DNA from: Cinnamomum chago
Lineage: Eukaryota > Streptophyta > Magnoliopsida > Laurales > Lauraceae
Assembly: GCA_038049695.1 (NCBI GenBank)
Contig: CP142461.1
Location: 29,581,001-29,645,000, forward strand
DNA: 64,000 nt
Direction of reading: 5' to 3'
The notes beneath the pieces were generated by a model, which made no database searches, was not told the origin of the DNA, and worked only from the letters and a program-made list of their open reading frames with translations. Positions within the stretch are counted from its first letter, which is position 1; every line of letters starts with the position of its first letter. The position numbers and the translations under genes were made by a program. Positions 12,284 through 28,768 of the stretch are shown here, piece by piece.

Positions 12284-12378
12284 TATATATATTTATGAGG
12301 GAGGGAGTCGTAATGCGGGGACTCAAACGACCTCTCACAGTAGGTGATCTGACCAGAGCAGCTGAGCTGGCCTAGGAC
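12284..12378 (-). mobile_element. tRNA-derived SINE-like segment (copy A)
   Basis: On the minus strand, CCAGCTCAGCTGCTCTGG resembles a tRNA box A. It is followed about 40 nt later by GGTCGTTTGAGTCCC, resembling box B. The same segment recurs at about 15325-15420 in the second duplicate. The element limits are not clear. Confidence 0.35.
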
Positions 12379-13555
12379 ATGGTAAGAAACTCATTTTTCT
12401 TTTCTATAGGTCTAACTTAGGTCGGGCTCGGGCTTCATCATTTCCATGCGGCTTGGGTTCGGGCCAACAACTTAAGGCCTGACTCATGCTTGGGCCAAGG
12501 TCAGGCTTCCAATTTAGAAGTGGTTGTCGGACATTCCTCGGAATAGCCTTGCCTCGTCAATGAATTCCCCTAGTCTTTTTTATCATTCACTTGCATGAGA
12601 GAGTGTCCTTTTAAACTTTTTTTTATGGAAGAGATGGCATTTGGAACCTAATAGTTTTTTATTTGACCCTCTCTTTTTAATGTCACTCGTATTAGACCTT
12701 CACTTTACTTAACTGGTAAAGTAAGCTTACCAAATATGAAATAGTTAGTGTGTGAGAAGTGGACGAATAGGGCTATGTCCACTCATAATTAAATCCTACT
12801 TTAAAAAATAAACAACCTTTCGGTTTTTTGGATCGGATCCTTGCAGATGAAAAGTGGGTTTCACTATGGAATAGGTAGCGGCGGAATGGGCTCTATCAAA
12901 CCAAGTACAAGATGGACTGAACACGGAAAAATTGGCAAGCTTGCCTCAATTTAGGATGATTATAGATTAACCAAATTGATCTAGTCACCACTCTCCATCT
13001 CCCGGGTAGACCTATCTAAGTTGGCGAAAAGGACTCTCAAAGGTTTCCTCCAGCTAGGGCTAACTTGTGTCTGGCCTTTTTGGTCAACACGAATCCTATG
13101 GGGCCTTTCCCGTTAGAATCGCCTAAAAAGAGAGAAGAAAAATTCTTAGATAGCTTTTGACAGCTACCGATCTCTTATCTTTACAGTTAACATATATTTG
13201 ACCGACCATTCTGTTATGATTGTTTAACCTTCTCTTTCTTATTTCATTTATTATTTAGCCCTTGCATTGCACAACGTTTTTGTTGGTCTTAAAGTGAGAA
13301 TGCAGCCCATGAAAATCATGTATTTGTTTAACTTTCTCATGGCCTTGCACATCCTATATTTTCCATGAAATTTCCAAACTAAATATATCTTTGGTTCTAC
13401 AAAATTAATGATTCTTCAATACAGGGTGCAAAGCTGTTACCATAAAAACCAGAGATCCTAATATCTACGGTTGAGAATAAACGTGAAACCAGCAAAACCT
13501 TGATTTCAACATGACAAAAAAAGAAAAAAAGAAAAACCCTATACTCGCAAAAATG

Positions 13556-14082
13556 TAGGATTGCAAACGGGCATCCGATTCTCCGATTACTCGAAACTTC
13601 CGACCCGTAAAAAAAAAATCGGGTCTGGAAACTATTTAAGGTTCCGATTCATAAACGGGTTCGGGTCCGGAACCGAATTTTGATTTCGTTCGATAAACGG
13701 ATCCGGGTCCATATAGGTTCCGACATGTGGACCCAGGACCAGGCATATGAACATTTGATATTGCAAATTGTACCTCAAAATAAACTTTTTTTGGACATTT
13801 TTATGTATAATATTTTGAGGTAGTAGACTTGACGCACTGTAATTATCTGAATAATATACTTATTATAAGAAAAATGAAGGATAAAGATAATTTAGAATGG
13901 ATTTTGGAACTAGATTCCAGTCCTCTATGTGGACCAGAATCCGGGTTTTCCTATCGGAGTCGAGTCTTGAACCAACTAAACACGTTCCGAGTCAAAACCG
14001 GATCCGGAACCGAAACCGTTATTTCGAAACGGGTCCGGGTCCACTATGGTTCCGATCCGGAATCATTCCGTTTGCAACCCTA
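13556..14082. mobile_element. hAT-type MITE, 527 bp (copy A)
   Basis: Terminal inverted repeats TAGGATTGCAAACGG and CCGTTTGCAACCCTA bound the element. They are flanked by 8-bp direct repeats CAAAAATG / CAAACATG (one mismatch). The interior is rich in CCGGATCCGGAACCG-like inverted stretches. It has no transposase, so it is non-autonomous. Confidence 0.8.
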
Positions 14083-14619
14083 CAAACATGCCCTAGTAGT
14101 CGACACATCACTGCTTTTCTGTGCATGTAAGCAACTATGTGTTGTTTTGGTACGGTCCTAAATAGCTATCGAGCTTGATTTGACCAGTTCCATCAATCCT
14201 TCGGCTTGTTGGTTAGGTCCAGAGAGTTTCCAAATCTATGCATGTCAACAAAAACCAAGTTTAGATGTTGATTACAAGATTGCAAAATCTTGTGTCATTG
14301 CTTTAGATTAGATACGTAATAACACTCGATGCTTTTAAAATTTCCTTCATAGATGTGTTCTTTTTTGGTCCCCTCTGTTTGCATGGAATTGAATTTTTAA
14401 GAATTTATTATCAAGTGAATCTCACCGATGACCATTAAAGACTACGAGTGATGAAAGGTTTAAGGATGGAGTTGTAGACAGGAGCAAATTACTTTAATAG
14501 AGTGATATCTCGGTTTTGAGTCTTTAATTTTGGGGACGTTATTTGATGACCATTTATATATTTATACTTGTATTTATGGGGAAGTATAAATATTAAAAAG
14601 ACTAGAAATTGAATTCAAC

Positions 14620-17576
14620 ATGTGTCAATCGACAAAGGCAACATATGTGATTTTTTTCTCTATTCTCCAGATATGGGTTATAAGAAAAAGCGCAAATAAT
14701 GTTTCTTTTATTGTTTTTTATGTTAGTTGGAAATGGAGGAAAGGTCTTGGGACTATATTTGGACACTCACGCAGCTTTACCGCTGTTCTCAGGGGTAGTA
14801 ACTTCGCAATTCCAGATTTCCTCCTCTCTGAGAGGAGGAAAACAGGAAACTGAAGACATACCGCTGATACATACGGCGGAAATATTGCACACCGATTTTT
14901 TAGCCTTTTTTTCCTTCTTTTACTTGTTGGTGCATCACGGGTCGGGGCTTAGTTCGCAAATTGATGGATGGACATGTGTGAATAGCAATTGGATGAAATA
15001 ATATCAAATCACATTAAGCACACTATAAATCATAATTCACTTTACCGGTGAAGTAAAGTAAATGGTCAATATAAGAGAGAATAAAAGTAAGGGTGTAGTT
15101 TTAATCAAAAGGTGAGAGTTGCATTTTTATTTTTTCTCTTAAAATGAAGAGTTTTTAGTTTTTTTTTTTTTTTTTTTTGTAAGGGAGCTCATGGATTGGG
15201 ATTTGGGCATGGGGTTTTGTTATTCATATATGGGTCGTTCTCAGTTTTTTTTTATTTTATTTGCACTTAGTGCTTGGGAGCAGGAATCCCGGTCCCACCC
15301 AAATACATATATATATATATATATATATATATGAGGGAGGGAGGGAGCCGTAATGCGGAGACTCAAACGACCTCTCACAAAAGGTGATATGACCAGAGCA
15401 GTTGAGCTGGCCTAGGACATGGTAAGAAACTCATTTTTCTTTTCTATAGGTCTAACATAGGTCGGGCTCGGGCTTCATCATTTCCATGTAGCTTGGGTTC
15501 AGGCCAACAACTTAAGGCCTGACTCATGCTTGGGCCAGGGTCAGGCTTCGAGTTTAGAAGTGGTTGTTGGACATTCCTCGGAATAGCCCTGCCTCGTCAA
15601 TGAATTCCCCTAGTCTTTTTTATCATTCACTTGCATGAGTGAGTGTCCTTTGAAACTTTTTTTTTATGGAAGAGATGGCATTTGGAACCTAATAGTTTTT
15701 TATTTGACCCTCTCTTTTTAATGTCTCTCGTACTAGCCCTTTACTTTACTTAACTGGTAAAGTAAGCTTACCAAATATGAAATAGTTAGTGTGTGAGAAG
15801 TGGACGAATAGGGCTATGTCCACTCATAATTAAATCCTAGTTTAAAAAATAAACAACCTCTTGGTTTTTTGGATCGGATCCTTGCAGATGAAAAGTGGGT
15901 TTCACTATGGAATAGGTAGCGGCGAAATGGGCTCTCTCAAACCAAGTACATGATGGACTGAACACGGAAAAATTGACAAGCTTGCCTCAATTTAGGATGA
16001 TTATAGATTAACCAAATTGATCTAGTCCAAACTAGACCACACTCCATCTCCTAGGTAGGCCTATCTAAGTTGGCGAAAAGGACTCTCAAAGGTTTCCTCC
16101 AGCTAGAGCTAACTTGTGTCTGGCCTTTTTGGTCAACACGAATCCTATGGGGACTTTCCCGTTAGAATCGCCTAGAAAGAGAGAAGAAAAATTCTTAGAC
16201 AGCTTTTGACAGCTACCGATCTCTTATCTTTACAGTTAACATATATTTGACCGACCATTCTGTTATGATTGTTTAACCTTCTCTTTCTTATTTCATTTAT
16301 TATTTAGCCCTTGCATTGCACAACGTTTTTGCTGGTCTTAAACTGAGAATGCAGCCCATGAAAATCATGTATGTGTTTAACTTTCTCATGGCCTTGCACA
16401 TCCTATATTTTCCATGAAATTTCCAAACTAAATATATCTTTGGTTCTACGAAATTAATGATTCTTCAATACAGGGTGCAAAACTGTTACCATAAAAAACC
16501 AGAGATCCTAATATCTACGGTTGAGAATAAACGTGAAACCAGCAAAACCTTGATTTCAACATGACAAAAAAAGAAAAAAGAAAAACCCTATACTCGCAAA
16601 AATGTAGGGTTGCAAACGGGCATCCGATTCTCCGATTACCCGAAACTTCCGACCCGTAAAAAAAAAACCGGGTCTGGAAACTATTTAAGGTTCCGATTCA
16701 TAAACGGGTCCGGGTCAGAAACCGAATTTTGGTTTCGTTTGATAAACGGATCCAAGCCCATATAGGTTCCGTCATGTGGACCCAGGACCCGGCATATGAG
16801 CATATGATATTGCAAATTGTACCTCAAAATAAACTTTTTTTGGACATTTTTATGTATAATATTTGAGGTAGTAGACTTGACGCACTGTAATAAGCTGAAT
16901 GATATACTTATTATAAGAAAAATGAAGGATAAAGATAATTTAGAATGGATTTTGGTACTAGATTCCAGTCCTCTATGTGGACCAGGATCCGGGTTTTCCT
17001 TTCGGAGTCGAGTCTTGAACCAACTAAACACGTTCCGAGTCAAAACCGGATCCGGAACCGAAACCGTTATTTAGAAACGGGTCCCGGTCCACTATGGTTC
17101 CGATCCGAAATCATTCCGTTTGCAACCCTACAAACATGCCCTAGTAGTCGACACATCACTGCTTTTCTGTGCATGTAAGCAACTATGTGTTGTTTTGGTA
17201 CGGTCCTAAATAGCTATCGAGCTTGATTTGACCAGTTCCATCAATCCTTCGGCTTGTTGGTTAGGTCCAGAGAGTTTCCAAATCTATGCATGTCAACAAA
17301 AACCAAGTTTAGAGGTTGATTACAAGATTGCAAAATCTTGTGTCATTGCTTTAGATTACTTACGTGATAACACTCGATGCTTTTAAAATTTCCTTCATAG
17401 ATGTGTTCTTTTTTGGGCCCCTCTGTTTGCATGGAATTGAATTTTTAAGAACTTATTATCAAGCAAATCTCACCAATGACCATTAAAGACTACGAGTGAT
17501 GAAAGGTTTAAGGATGGAGTTGTAGACAGGAGCAAATTACTTTAATAGAGTGATATCTCGGTTTTTAGTCTTTAAT
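14620..17576. repeat. Tandem segmental duplication, copy B (2.96 kb)
   Basis: Repeats copy A (11588-14528) base for base over most of its length and in the same orientation. A 91-bp linker (14529-14619) separates the copies. Copy B carries an expanded (AT)n tract near 15305-15333 and preserves the empty CACTA target AACATG at 14617-14622. Confidence 0.9.
16605..17130. mobile_element. hAT-type MITE, 526 bp (copy B)
   Basis: Same element as at 13556-14082, with TAGGGTTGCAAACGG and CCGTTTGCAACCCTA ends and the same flanking octamers. It was therefore present before the segmental duplication. Confidence 0.8.
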
Positions 17577-17869
17577 ACTTACAAGAATTTCAATATTATC
17601 AAGATAATTCTCCACTAGGTGAATAGGAAAAAGATATATACATTAAAATGATGGGAGCGTGATATTTTTCATTTCAACATGAAGAGTAAAATGATCCATA
17701 TTTTTGGTAAACAAATTAAGAAATATTTATTTTGGTCTAAAATGATTTTGAAAGACCCTGATGGAAAATACATGGGTTAAATTGTTATCAAGTAAACACT
17801 TTTTTAATGGAGCACACATATGAATGCTTATTGGAATAGTCTCCAACAGATGCTCTTGGTCTCATTTGG

Positions 17870-18040
17870 ATTTTAGGAAATGCCGAGTAAAACCCCTGTG
17901 GCCCCTAGGTGATAGCACAAGTGAACTCAACCTTCGGTTCCTGAAGAGTGGGGAACCGGGAGTCGATACCAGGACCTCTAGCTCCGGAAGAGAGAGGAAC
18001 CGTGGTCCTGACCACTCAGCCAACCCCTCGGGGTTGCTTC
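17870..18040 (-). mobile_element. tRNA-derived SINE candidate
   Basis: Read on the minus strand, TGGCTGAGTGG (18022-18012) matches a class II tRNA box A. GGTATCGACTCC (17970-17959) is a near match to box B at normal spacing. There is no folded cloverleaf or anticodon, so this is a SINE-like relic, not a tRNA gene. The ends are undetermined. Confidence 0.4.
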
Positions 18041-18676
18041 AGAAATCCTTAAAAGTCTAAGATATTGGATTTTTTTTTTTGGAATATCTGTTGTTATAGA
18101 AACCATGAAAATCAAGGATTCTTAAATTTTTAGGGTTTTGGGAATTATTCGAATCTCTTCACAAAGGCTTGTTTGGCAATTAACTAGTTAAGTTAAAGTT
18201 AAGTGAATCTAGACAATAAATGATAAGGGGTCATATCAAAAGTACATAATTTCAAAATTCCCTCCCAATTTCTCAAAAAAAAAAAGCAACATCCTTTCTC
18301 CACTAAAAGACAAAAACACTCTACTTTTCTATACAAAAAAGTAAAAAAGAATACATACCAAACAACTAAAAATAAAACACCATCATAACACCTTATATTT
18401 TATAATTCTCTCTTGATTTGATGCTTCACCTTATCATACTTCAATTCACCATACAACCAAACATGCAGGCAACATAACTATGAGTGAAGGTATCGTGAGC
18501 AACACATAAGCCTATATATCTTCATCCTATTTGGTTGATGCACATAAATCTACTGACGTGCTTCCATTCTTTACAACAATCAACTAGAAAATAACAAAAA
18601 CATATGATGTTAGAAAAAAAAAATAATAATATATAGTTGAGATGGTTAACCAGAGTCGCGGGCCGCGCTTTCCTTA

Positions 18677-20056
18677 GGGGTCGTTTGTCTTTTACGCGTG
18701 GGATATGTAAATACAATTTACATATGTAAAAGATAAATATTCAAATTTTAAGTATGTAACGTTTATACATGTATTTTCTTTACAACGTTTGTCTAATAAC
18801 ACTATTTTCACATCATTTAGACATGTGATTTATTTTTTTATGTTTGTTTCAATTATATGTGTATATGTATTAAACGATTTTGTAAATGATACTTATTAAT
18901 CATTAAATTATATTCTACTATAATGATATGAAAAGAAGACAAAAAAAGTCTAATTTATATCAAAGTTTTCATTTACATTTTAAATCCTTAAAAATGAACA
19001 TGTCTTTCAACATGAAATATACTTTTCAAAAATAGATATTTCTATCAATGATCACCTTTAAAAAAATGCATTCCGACATGTTTGGTTAAGGAAATAAGAG
19101 TTTGTAGTCTGATGGTTAAGAAAAAATAGAATTATTATTAATATTTCTATTAATTAATATATAATTTAATATTATCTTAATTCATTATTCAATTTGCATA
19201 AAACTTAACCCATGTATCTCACCGGCTTTTTGCCAATATTAATCAATTATAGAAAGTTTTTAAAATAAGTATTTTATCGCTAAGTTCAATCATATTAAAA
19301 GTAACACAAATTTATTATGGTTAGATAAAATTGCATTTATATATTATTTTTTAATGATACCATAATGCTATATAATATACATTCTTCCTTTTCTCTTACA
19401 TTCATTTATACATATTTAAATATTTTTAAAGTAATACAATAATAAATCATTTTAGAAAAATCATTAAGATATTGGAAGAAAATCTAAAAGGAGAAAAGAA
19501 GATAGAGAATCAAATTCTGAAAGAATAACCTGCATAGTAGATAGATTTGATAAGGTTTTTGTTCTTTTTTTTTTTTTTTAGCAAGGTAGTAGAAAGAAAT
19601 AGATAGGTTAACTTCATAAAAGGGATGAGATACAGAGGGGATTTTCATTCATAGGTTTTATCATTCTTTATTCATCTTTTATTATTATTTTGTAAATGCG
19701 TTGGAGGGGGGTTTCGAATCCAGAACCTCTTTGATGGAAGTGCCTCTTTTATTATTATTTTTCTAAATGCATTAGAGGGGGTTGCGAACTCTTAACCTGT
19801 TTGACGGAAACTGCCCCAAAACCAAACCATCCGCCTCCGACGGGTATTCTTTGAAATCACATGTGCTTTTGGTATTCTATTTTCCCACCTAAACAAGTGT
19901 TCAAATCTTGGTGTGAAAATGAGCTCATTTTCACACCATTTACACATCTAATTTACACACAAGATGCGTAAATACTTGTAGAAAAACATTACTGATACGT
20001 AAATATTACGCATATTCACCATCTACATATGCAAATGAGTGTAGACAAACGACCCC
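18677..20056. mobile_element. PIF/Harbinger-type element, 1380 bp, non-autonomous
   Basis: Perfect 13-bp terminal inverted repeats GGGGTCGTTTGTC and GACAAACGACCCC are flanked by TTA on both sides (18674-18676 and 20057-20059). That is the target duplication of PIF/Harbinger elements. The interior is very A/T-rich and shows no transposase frame. It contains two related stretches at about 19690-19745 and 19755-19810, an internal duplication. Confidence 0.85.
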
Positions 20057-20059
20057 TTA

Positions 20060-21100
20060 AGACAAAAATTTCCCCACAGTAGATTGGTGTCTGCAACCGG
20101 GTTACTGGCAAATTTACCTCCAAAATAAAACAGGAGTAAATCCTCACGATGTTATTGATGGCTAAGATTTGATCGAAGCATGTTGCCTAAAAACAAATTA
20201 TATTCCTGATTGAGATTTGCATGCAATATATGGAAACCAATGGGATGCAACCTTAGAGAAATTTGAAATGACCGGTTGGGGGATAACCTTTCGTAAGAGT
20301 TGTTTCGGAATGAGTTATTTCTTTTGGAAAGAGACATATTGATATAACTACCATGGTGGTTAAAGACAATAACTATCATGGTGGTTAAAGATAATAACCA
20401 CCATACCAACTTCCAAGCCCATATTAGCTACGTAGCCCATTATTCGTTCTTAACCAATAAGCAAGCCACCCCAAACCAAATTGGATATGGGCCAACCCAA
20501 GTTAGGACCAAATCGACCCAATTTAAAATTGATTCTGGGTTAGCCAAAATCAAGCTAAATGAATGGCGCCAAAAGATGGGCTTCTAAATCAACCATAATG
20601 TTCTAAGCCCAAGCCCATGTCCTTTAACACCATCTCAATGGAGATACACAAATAAGCATATATAAATGCCTTTTTCATTTCAATCATATCCAATGTGGGA
20701 TTTTAGTTGAGAATCCTAAAAATTTCTTTACCATTTTGAGAATCTCCAACACATGATAACCAAGTTCCTAGGGTCTGAATTTTTTCTATGTTTGTCCCAA
20801 AAACCCTCTCATTTCCTCAAATGATCTCTTTTGCACTTGAAAAGCCCTGCATACGTTGAGAGGTAAAATTCTAAGCCCCTTCCGGAGACCCAATTAGAAA
20901 TATGTTTATAATGAGGAGTGATCACATAAGGTGACTTTGTTAATAAGATGACGTAACCTCAATTAAATTCGTGCATGTAGGGCCATCTTTTCAATCCTAG
21001 TGGACCCAAAATCCACTTTCATTGGATGTCATGATTGCATAATTATCATTTCCGTTTCATTCCCGTCGAAATAGCTGGAAAATTCCATTCTTGCCATCCT
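20060..21100. other. Intergenic stretch
   Basis: No supported gene. A short direct repeat, CATGGTGGTTAAAGA, occurs twice near 20352-20390. The remainder looks like decayed repeat sequence. Confidence 0.4.
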
Positions 21101-21589
21101 GCCAAAATGAAATGGGACATCAAATATTTTGGTTTAGATTTCGGTGCATTCAGGCAAATTCCGAAATTTCTCTCCAAAATTCAATATGTTGCCCGAAAAA
21201 TAGATTTTTTTTAAATGAAAATTGAAAAAACTAAAAAAAGGAAGGGATGGTGACGCAGAGATCGTTGCAATGGGAGGAAAAGGGGAAAAAAGAAGAAGAA
21301 GAAGAAGAGATGGAAAGGAGGCGTCGCCACTTGCTGCCGTTGTTGCCGACAACCCATCACCTCCATCGCTTCTTGCTACTGCCATCTTCCTCCACCATCA
21401 TCATTTTCTTCTTCTTCCTCTTTCTCTAAGTCACAAAAAGGTGAGAAGACTCTCTGTTTCTCAAGACTTCTTAGGAAAGAAGGGCTTGAAAATCGAAAAT
21501 GGTTGCGACTTGTAAGACTCTCGAGACTTCCACTTTTGGCCTTTTTTTTTCTATTTTATTTCATATTAGCCATTTTTTTCCTTTTGCCT

Positions 21590-22660
21590 TTACTCCTTTT
21601 AATTTTTCTTTTATTTTTTAGAGGATTTCATGGGAAAAATCCCAGTATTTGGCCATTTATCAAGAAGGGACCCCATACTTTGGGCCACACAAGTGGTGTC
21701 CACCATACCCTATTAGGTTTTTTATTTTCAAGTATGAGGGGAGATTTGCTAGACAGGAGCAACGCTAGGATCGCTCTGCGCGATTTTCTTAAAACATAAA
21801 ACTTTCTTTGTTTCTTCTTCCTCTTACTTCTTCCTCTTCTCCCACATATTTCTCTATCTCTCCCACTCCATTTTCTATCAATCATTTTGGAAAAACAATA
21901 TCAAATGCTTCATATATATTTAAAGATTGCTACTAACCGACATACAGTTTCTTTCTTTCTTCTTTTCATGATATTCTCAAGATTTGTCTTGAAAAGTGAA
22001 AGAGACGAGTAAGGAAAAAAAAAAAAAAGGCAGACATAACAATGAACAATGGTTTCAATACTAACATGGCGATCTGATTTGAAAGATCCAAACATAACCC
22101 AATTACGACATGCTCCAATTGCAACTATCAAATCCAATACCAACATGTATTCATATTTCTTCCTCTTCTATGACTCTATTTATGAATAATATCATCTTCT
22201 TCTTCTTCTTTGCTGCATGAGAAGAAGAAGAAAACAAATAACAATAAGAAATGGTTGGTTTTTTAATTATGTAGGGGGAATTCATGAATTGCCAGGGTTG
22301 CTTGTAAAGGTGAAGTTCGATCGAGCGACTAAGAGTTTCTATGACATTTGGACAAAAAGGTGAGAGTTGATAATCATCCTCTTCCTACACTTGAGGATGA
22401 TGGAAGTATTTTGGGTGGTGACTTGGGTGAGAAATGGAGTGGGGGAAATGGAAAAATATAAAGGGGACGAGGAAGAAGAAGACACGAGGAACGACGCTAT
22501 GGTCGCTAAGAAAAAAGTATAAAAAAAAAAAGAAGAAAAAAGTGGCGGGAAAACCGAATTTGTGCTGCACAATCTTTGAGGATCATTTACAAGGAATGGC
22601 CAAATTTCAAGATTTGTCCCATAAAATCCTCCATTTTTTAATACCTCATGCATCGATCCC
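21590..22660. repeat. Diverged inverted repeat
   Basis: The block around 21615-21790 (GAGGATTTCATGGGAAAAAT, then TTTGGCCATTTATC) is matched by the reverse complement of 22470-22650 (GAGGATTTTATGGGACAAAT, TTTGGCCATTCCTTG). Similarity is partial and roughly 70% by eye. C/T-rich coding-like runs around it are low complexity. It could be two relics of one transposon family in opposite orientation, or an old long-TIR element. Confidence 0.4.
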
Positions 22661-23637
22661 TAGTAATGTGTTGACAGATGTGACTTTTTATAAGGTGTTA
22701 ATCTTAGCTAAATTCCAAATTACTACTAAAACTTTATATATATATATATATATTTTATTTTAATTTTCCAAAAAAATTATTCTGAGAAGATTTTCCAAAA
22801 TTCTAATATGCCGAAATTTTAATTTTGGAAGCTAAACCGAAGTGGTGACTGAAACAAAATAGACAACTATGCATGATTGCCATGAGCTTGAGAAAAACAT
22901 GACACTAACAAATTACAATTTGTATACAAGCGGACCTGCTTTTCAATAAGCTTTGCTTTTGATACGTGACATTCATTGTTAGTTTAGGCAATCTTGGTGT
23001 GAAATATTTATTCTCAAATACTAATGATCAGGTGGTCAGTATTTTCCAAAATGGAGCAAAACTCTGGGCATCCATCAAACCATGGATGACAGGTTAAATT
23101 GCAGATTTAAACGTACTCAAGGTAGCCACTATTGTCCCAAAGATTCCAATAACAGTGATCTAACTTAAAATTGCAAGTAAACACTGGGGATGCATCTTCT
23201 TAATGATCTTCAGAAGGTGGGCCCATCTGAATCCAGATCATCACTTAAAGAAATATTGAGTTAATTAAACGAGTGAAAGTCCACAATGGAGCCCATCTAT
23301 TAGAATCAGAACCATTCAAAATAAACCCCCTCTATTATTACAGGGTAACCAAATTTTCGACTTTTCCACAATTGGATTTGTTGTTTGACGAAAACCTAAT
23401 TAATATAATCTTATACATTTTCATTATCACATTCATCATTAAACAGTTAATCCGATGGTGGAGGAAACTCGGATTGATATTCCAGAGGGTATTTATTTTG
23501 AACAGATTTTTATAATAGTCTCCACTTCACTCCGGACTGGTGGGTCGGAACTCGGAACTCAGCCCATCCCACTCGACCCAGACAGGTCCTGGTCTGACCG
23601 AGTCAGACTGAGTTTTCCAACTCGCAATCCAACAAAG

Positions 23638-23662
23638 AAACCCTAGCACCACTAATATAAAA
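23638..23662 (+). promoter_or_regulatory. RPL19 core promoter: telo-box and TATA-like element
   Basis: AAACCCTAG (23638-23646) is the telo-box typical of plant ribosomal protein promoters. It lies about 90 bp before the RPL19 start codon. A TATA-like AATATAAAA follows at 23654-23662. GGGATGGGCTGAG (minus strand, near 23560-23572) is a site II-type TGGGCT element often paired with telo-boxes. The function is inferred from family knowledge. Confidence 0.6.
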
Positions 23663-23706
23663 CCCTTCTTATCCCTCCCCATTGGAGCCTCCATTTCCAT
23701 CTCTGA

Positions 23707-28768
<5,062 letters not shown>

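Larger units (their letters stand above)
11588..14528. repeat. Tandem segmental duplication, copy A (2.94 kb)
   Basis: Starts TGTGTCAATCGACAAAGGCA and runs to TCTTTAAT. Copy B repeats it at 14620-17576 with a few percent mismatch plus small indels, mostly in T-runs and an (AT)n tract. Copy A begins directly after the CACTA end, so the transposon appears to have inserted into it. No protein-coding gene is recognised inside. Frames such as SSGVVTSQFQISSSLRGGK recur in both copies but have no known domain. Confidence 0.9.

Noticed and set aside
11588..17576. The two 2.95-kb copies as LTRs of one retrotransposon
   Set aside because: Only 91 bp lie between them, the copies do not end in CA, and neither primer site nor polypurine tract is present. 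A tandem duplication fits better.
17870..18040. A functional tRNA gene
   Set aside because: A- and B-box-like words exist, but there is no acceptor stem, anticodon loop or cloverleaf.
21134..22763. Several 60-110 codon frames
   Set aside because: Poly-Lys/Glu and poly-Phe/Leu translations of GAA- and TTC-rich tracts, with no conserved motif.
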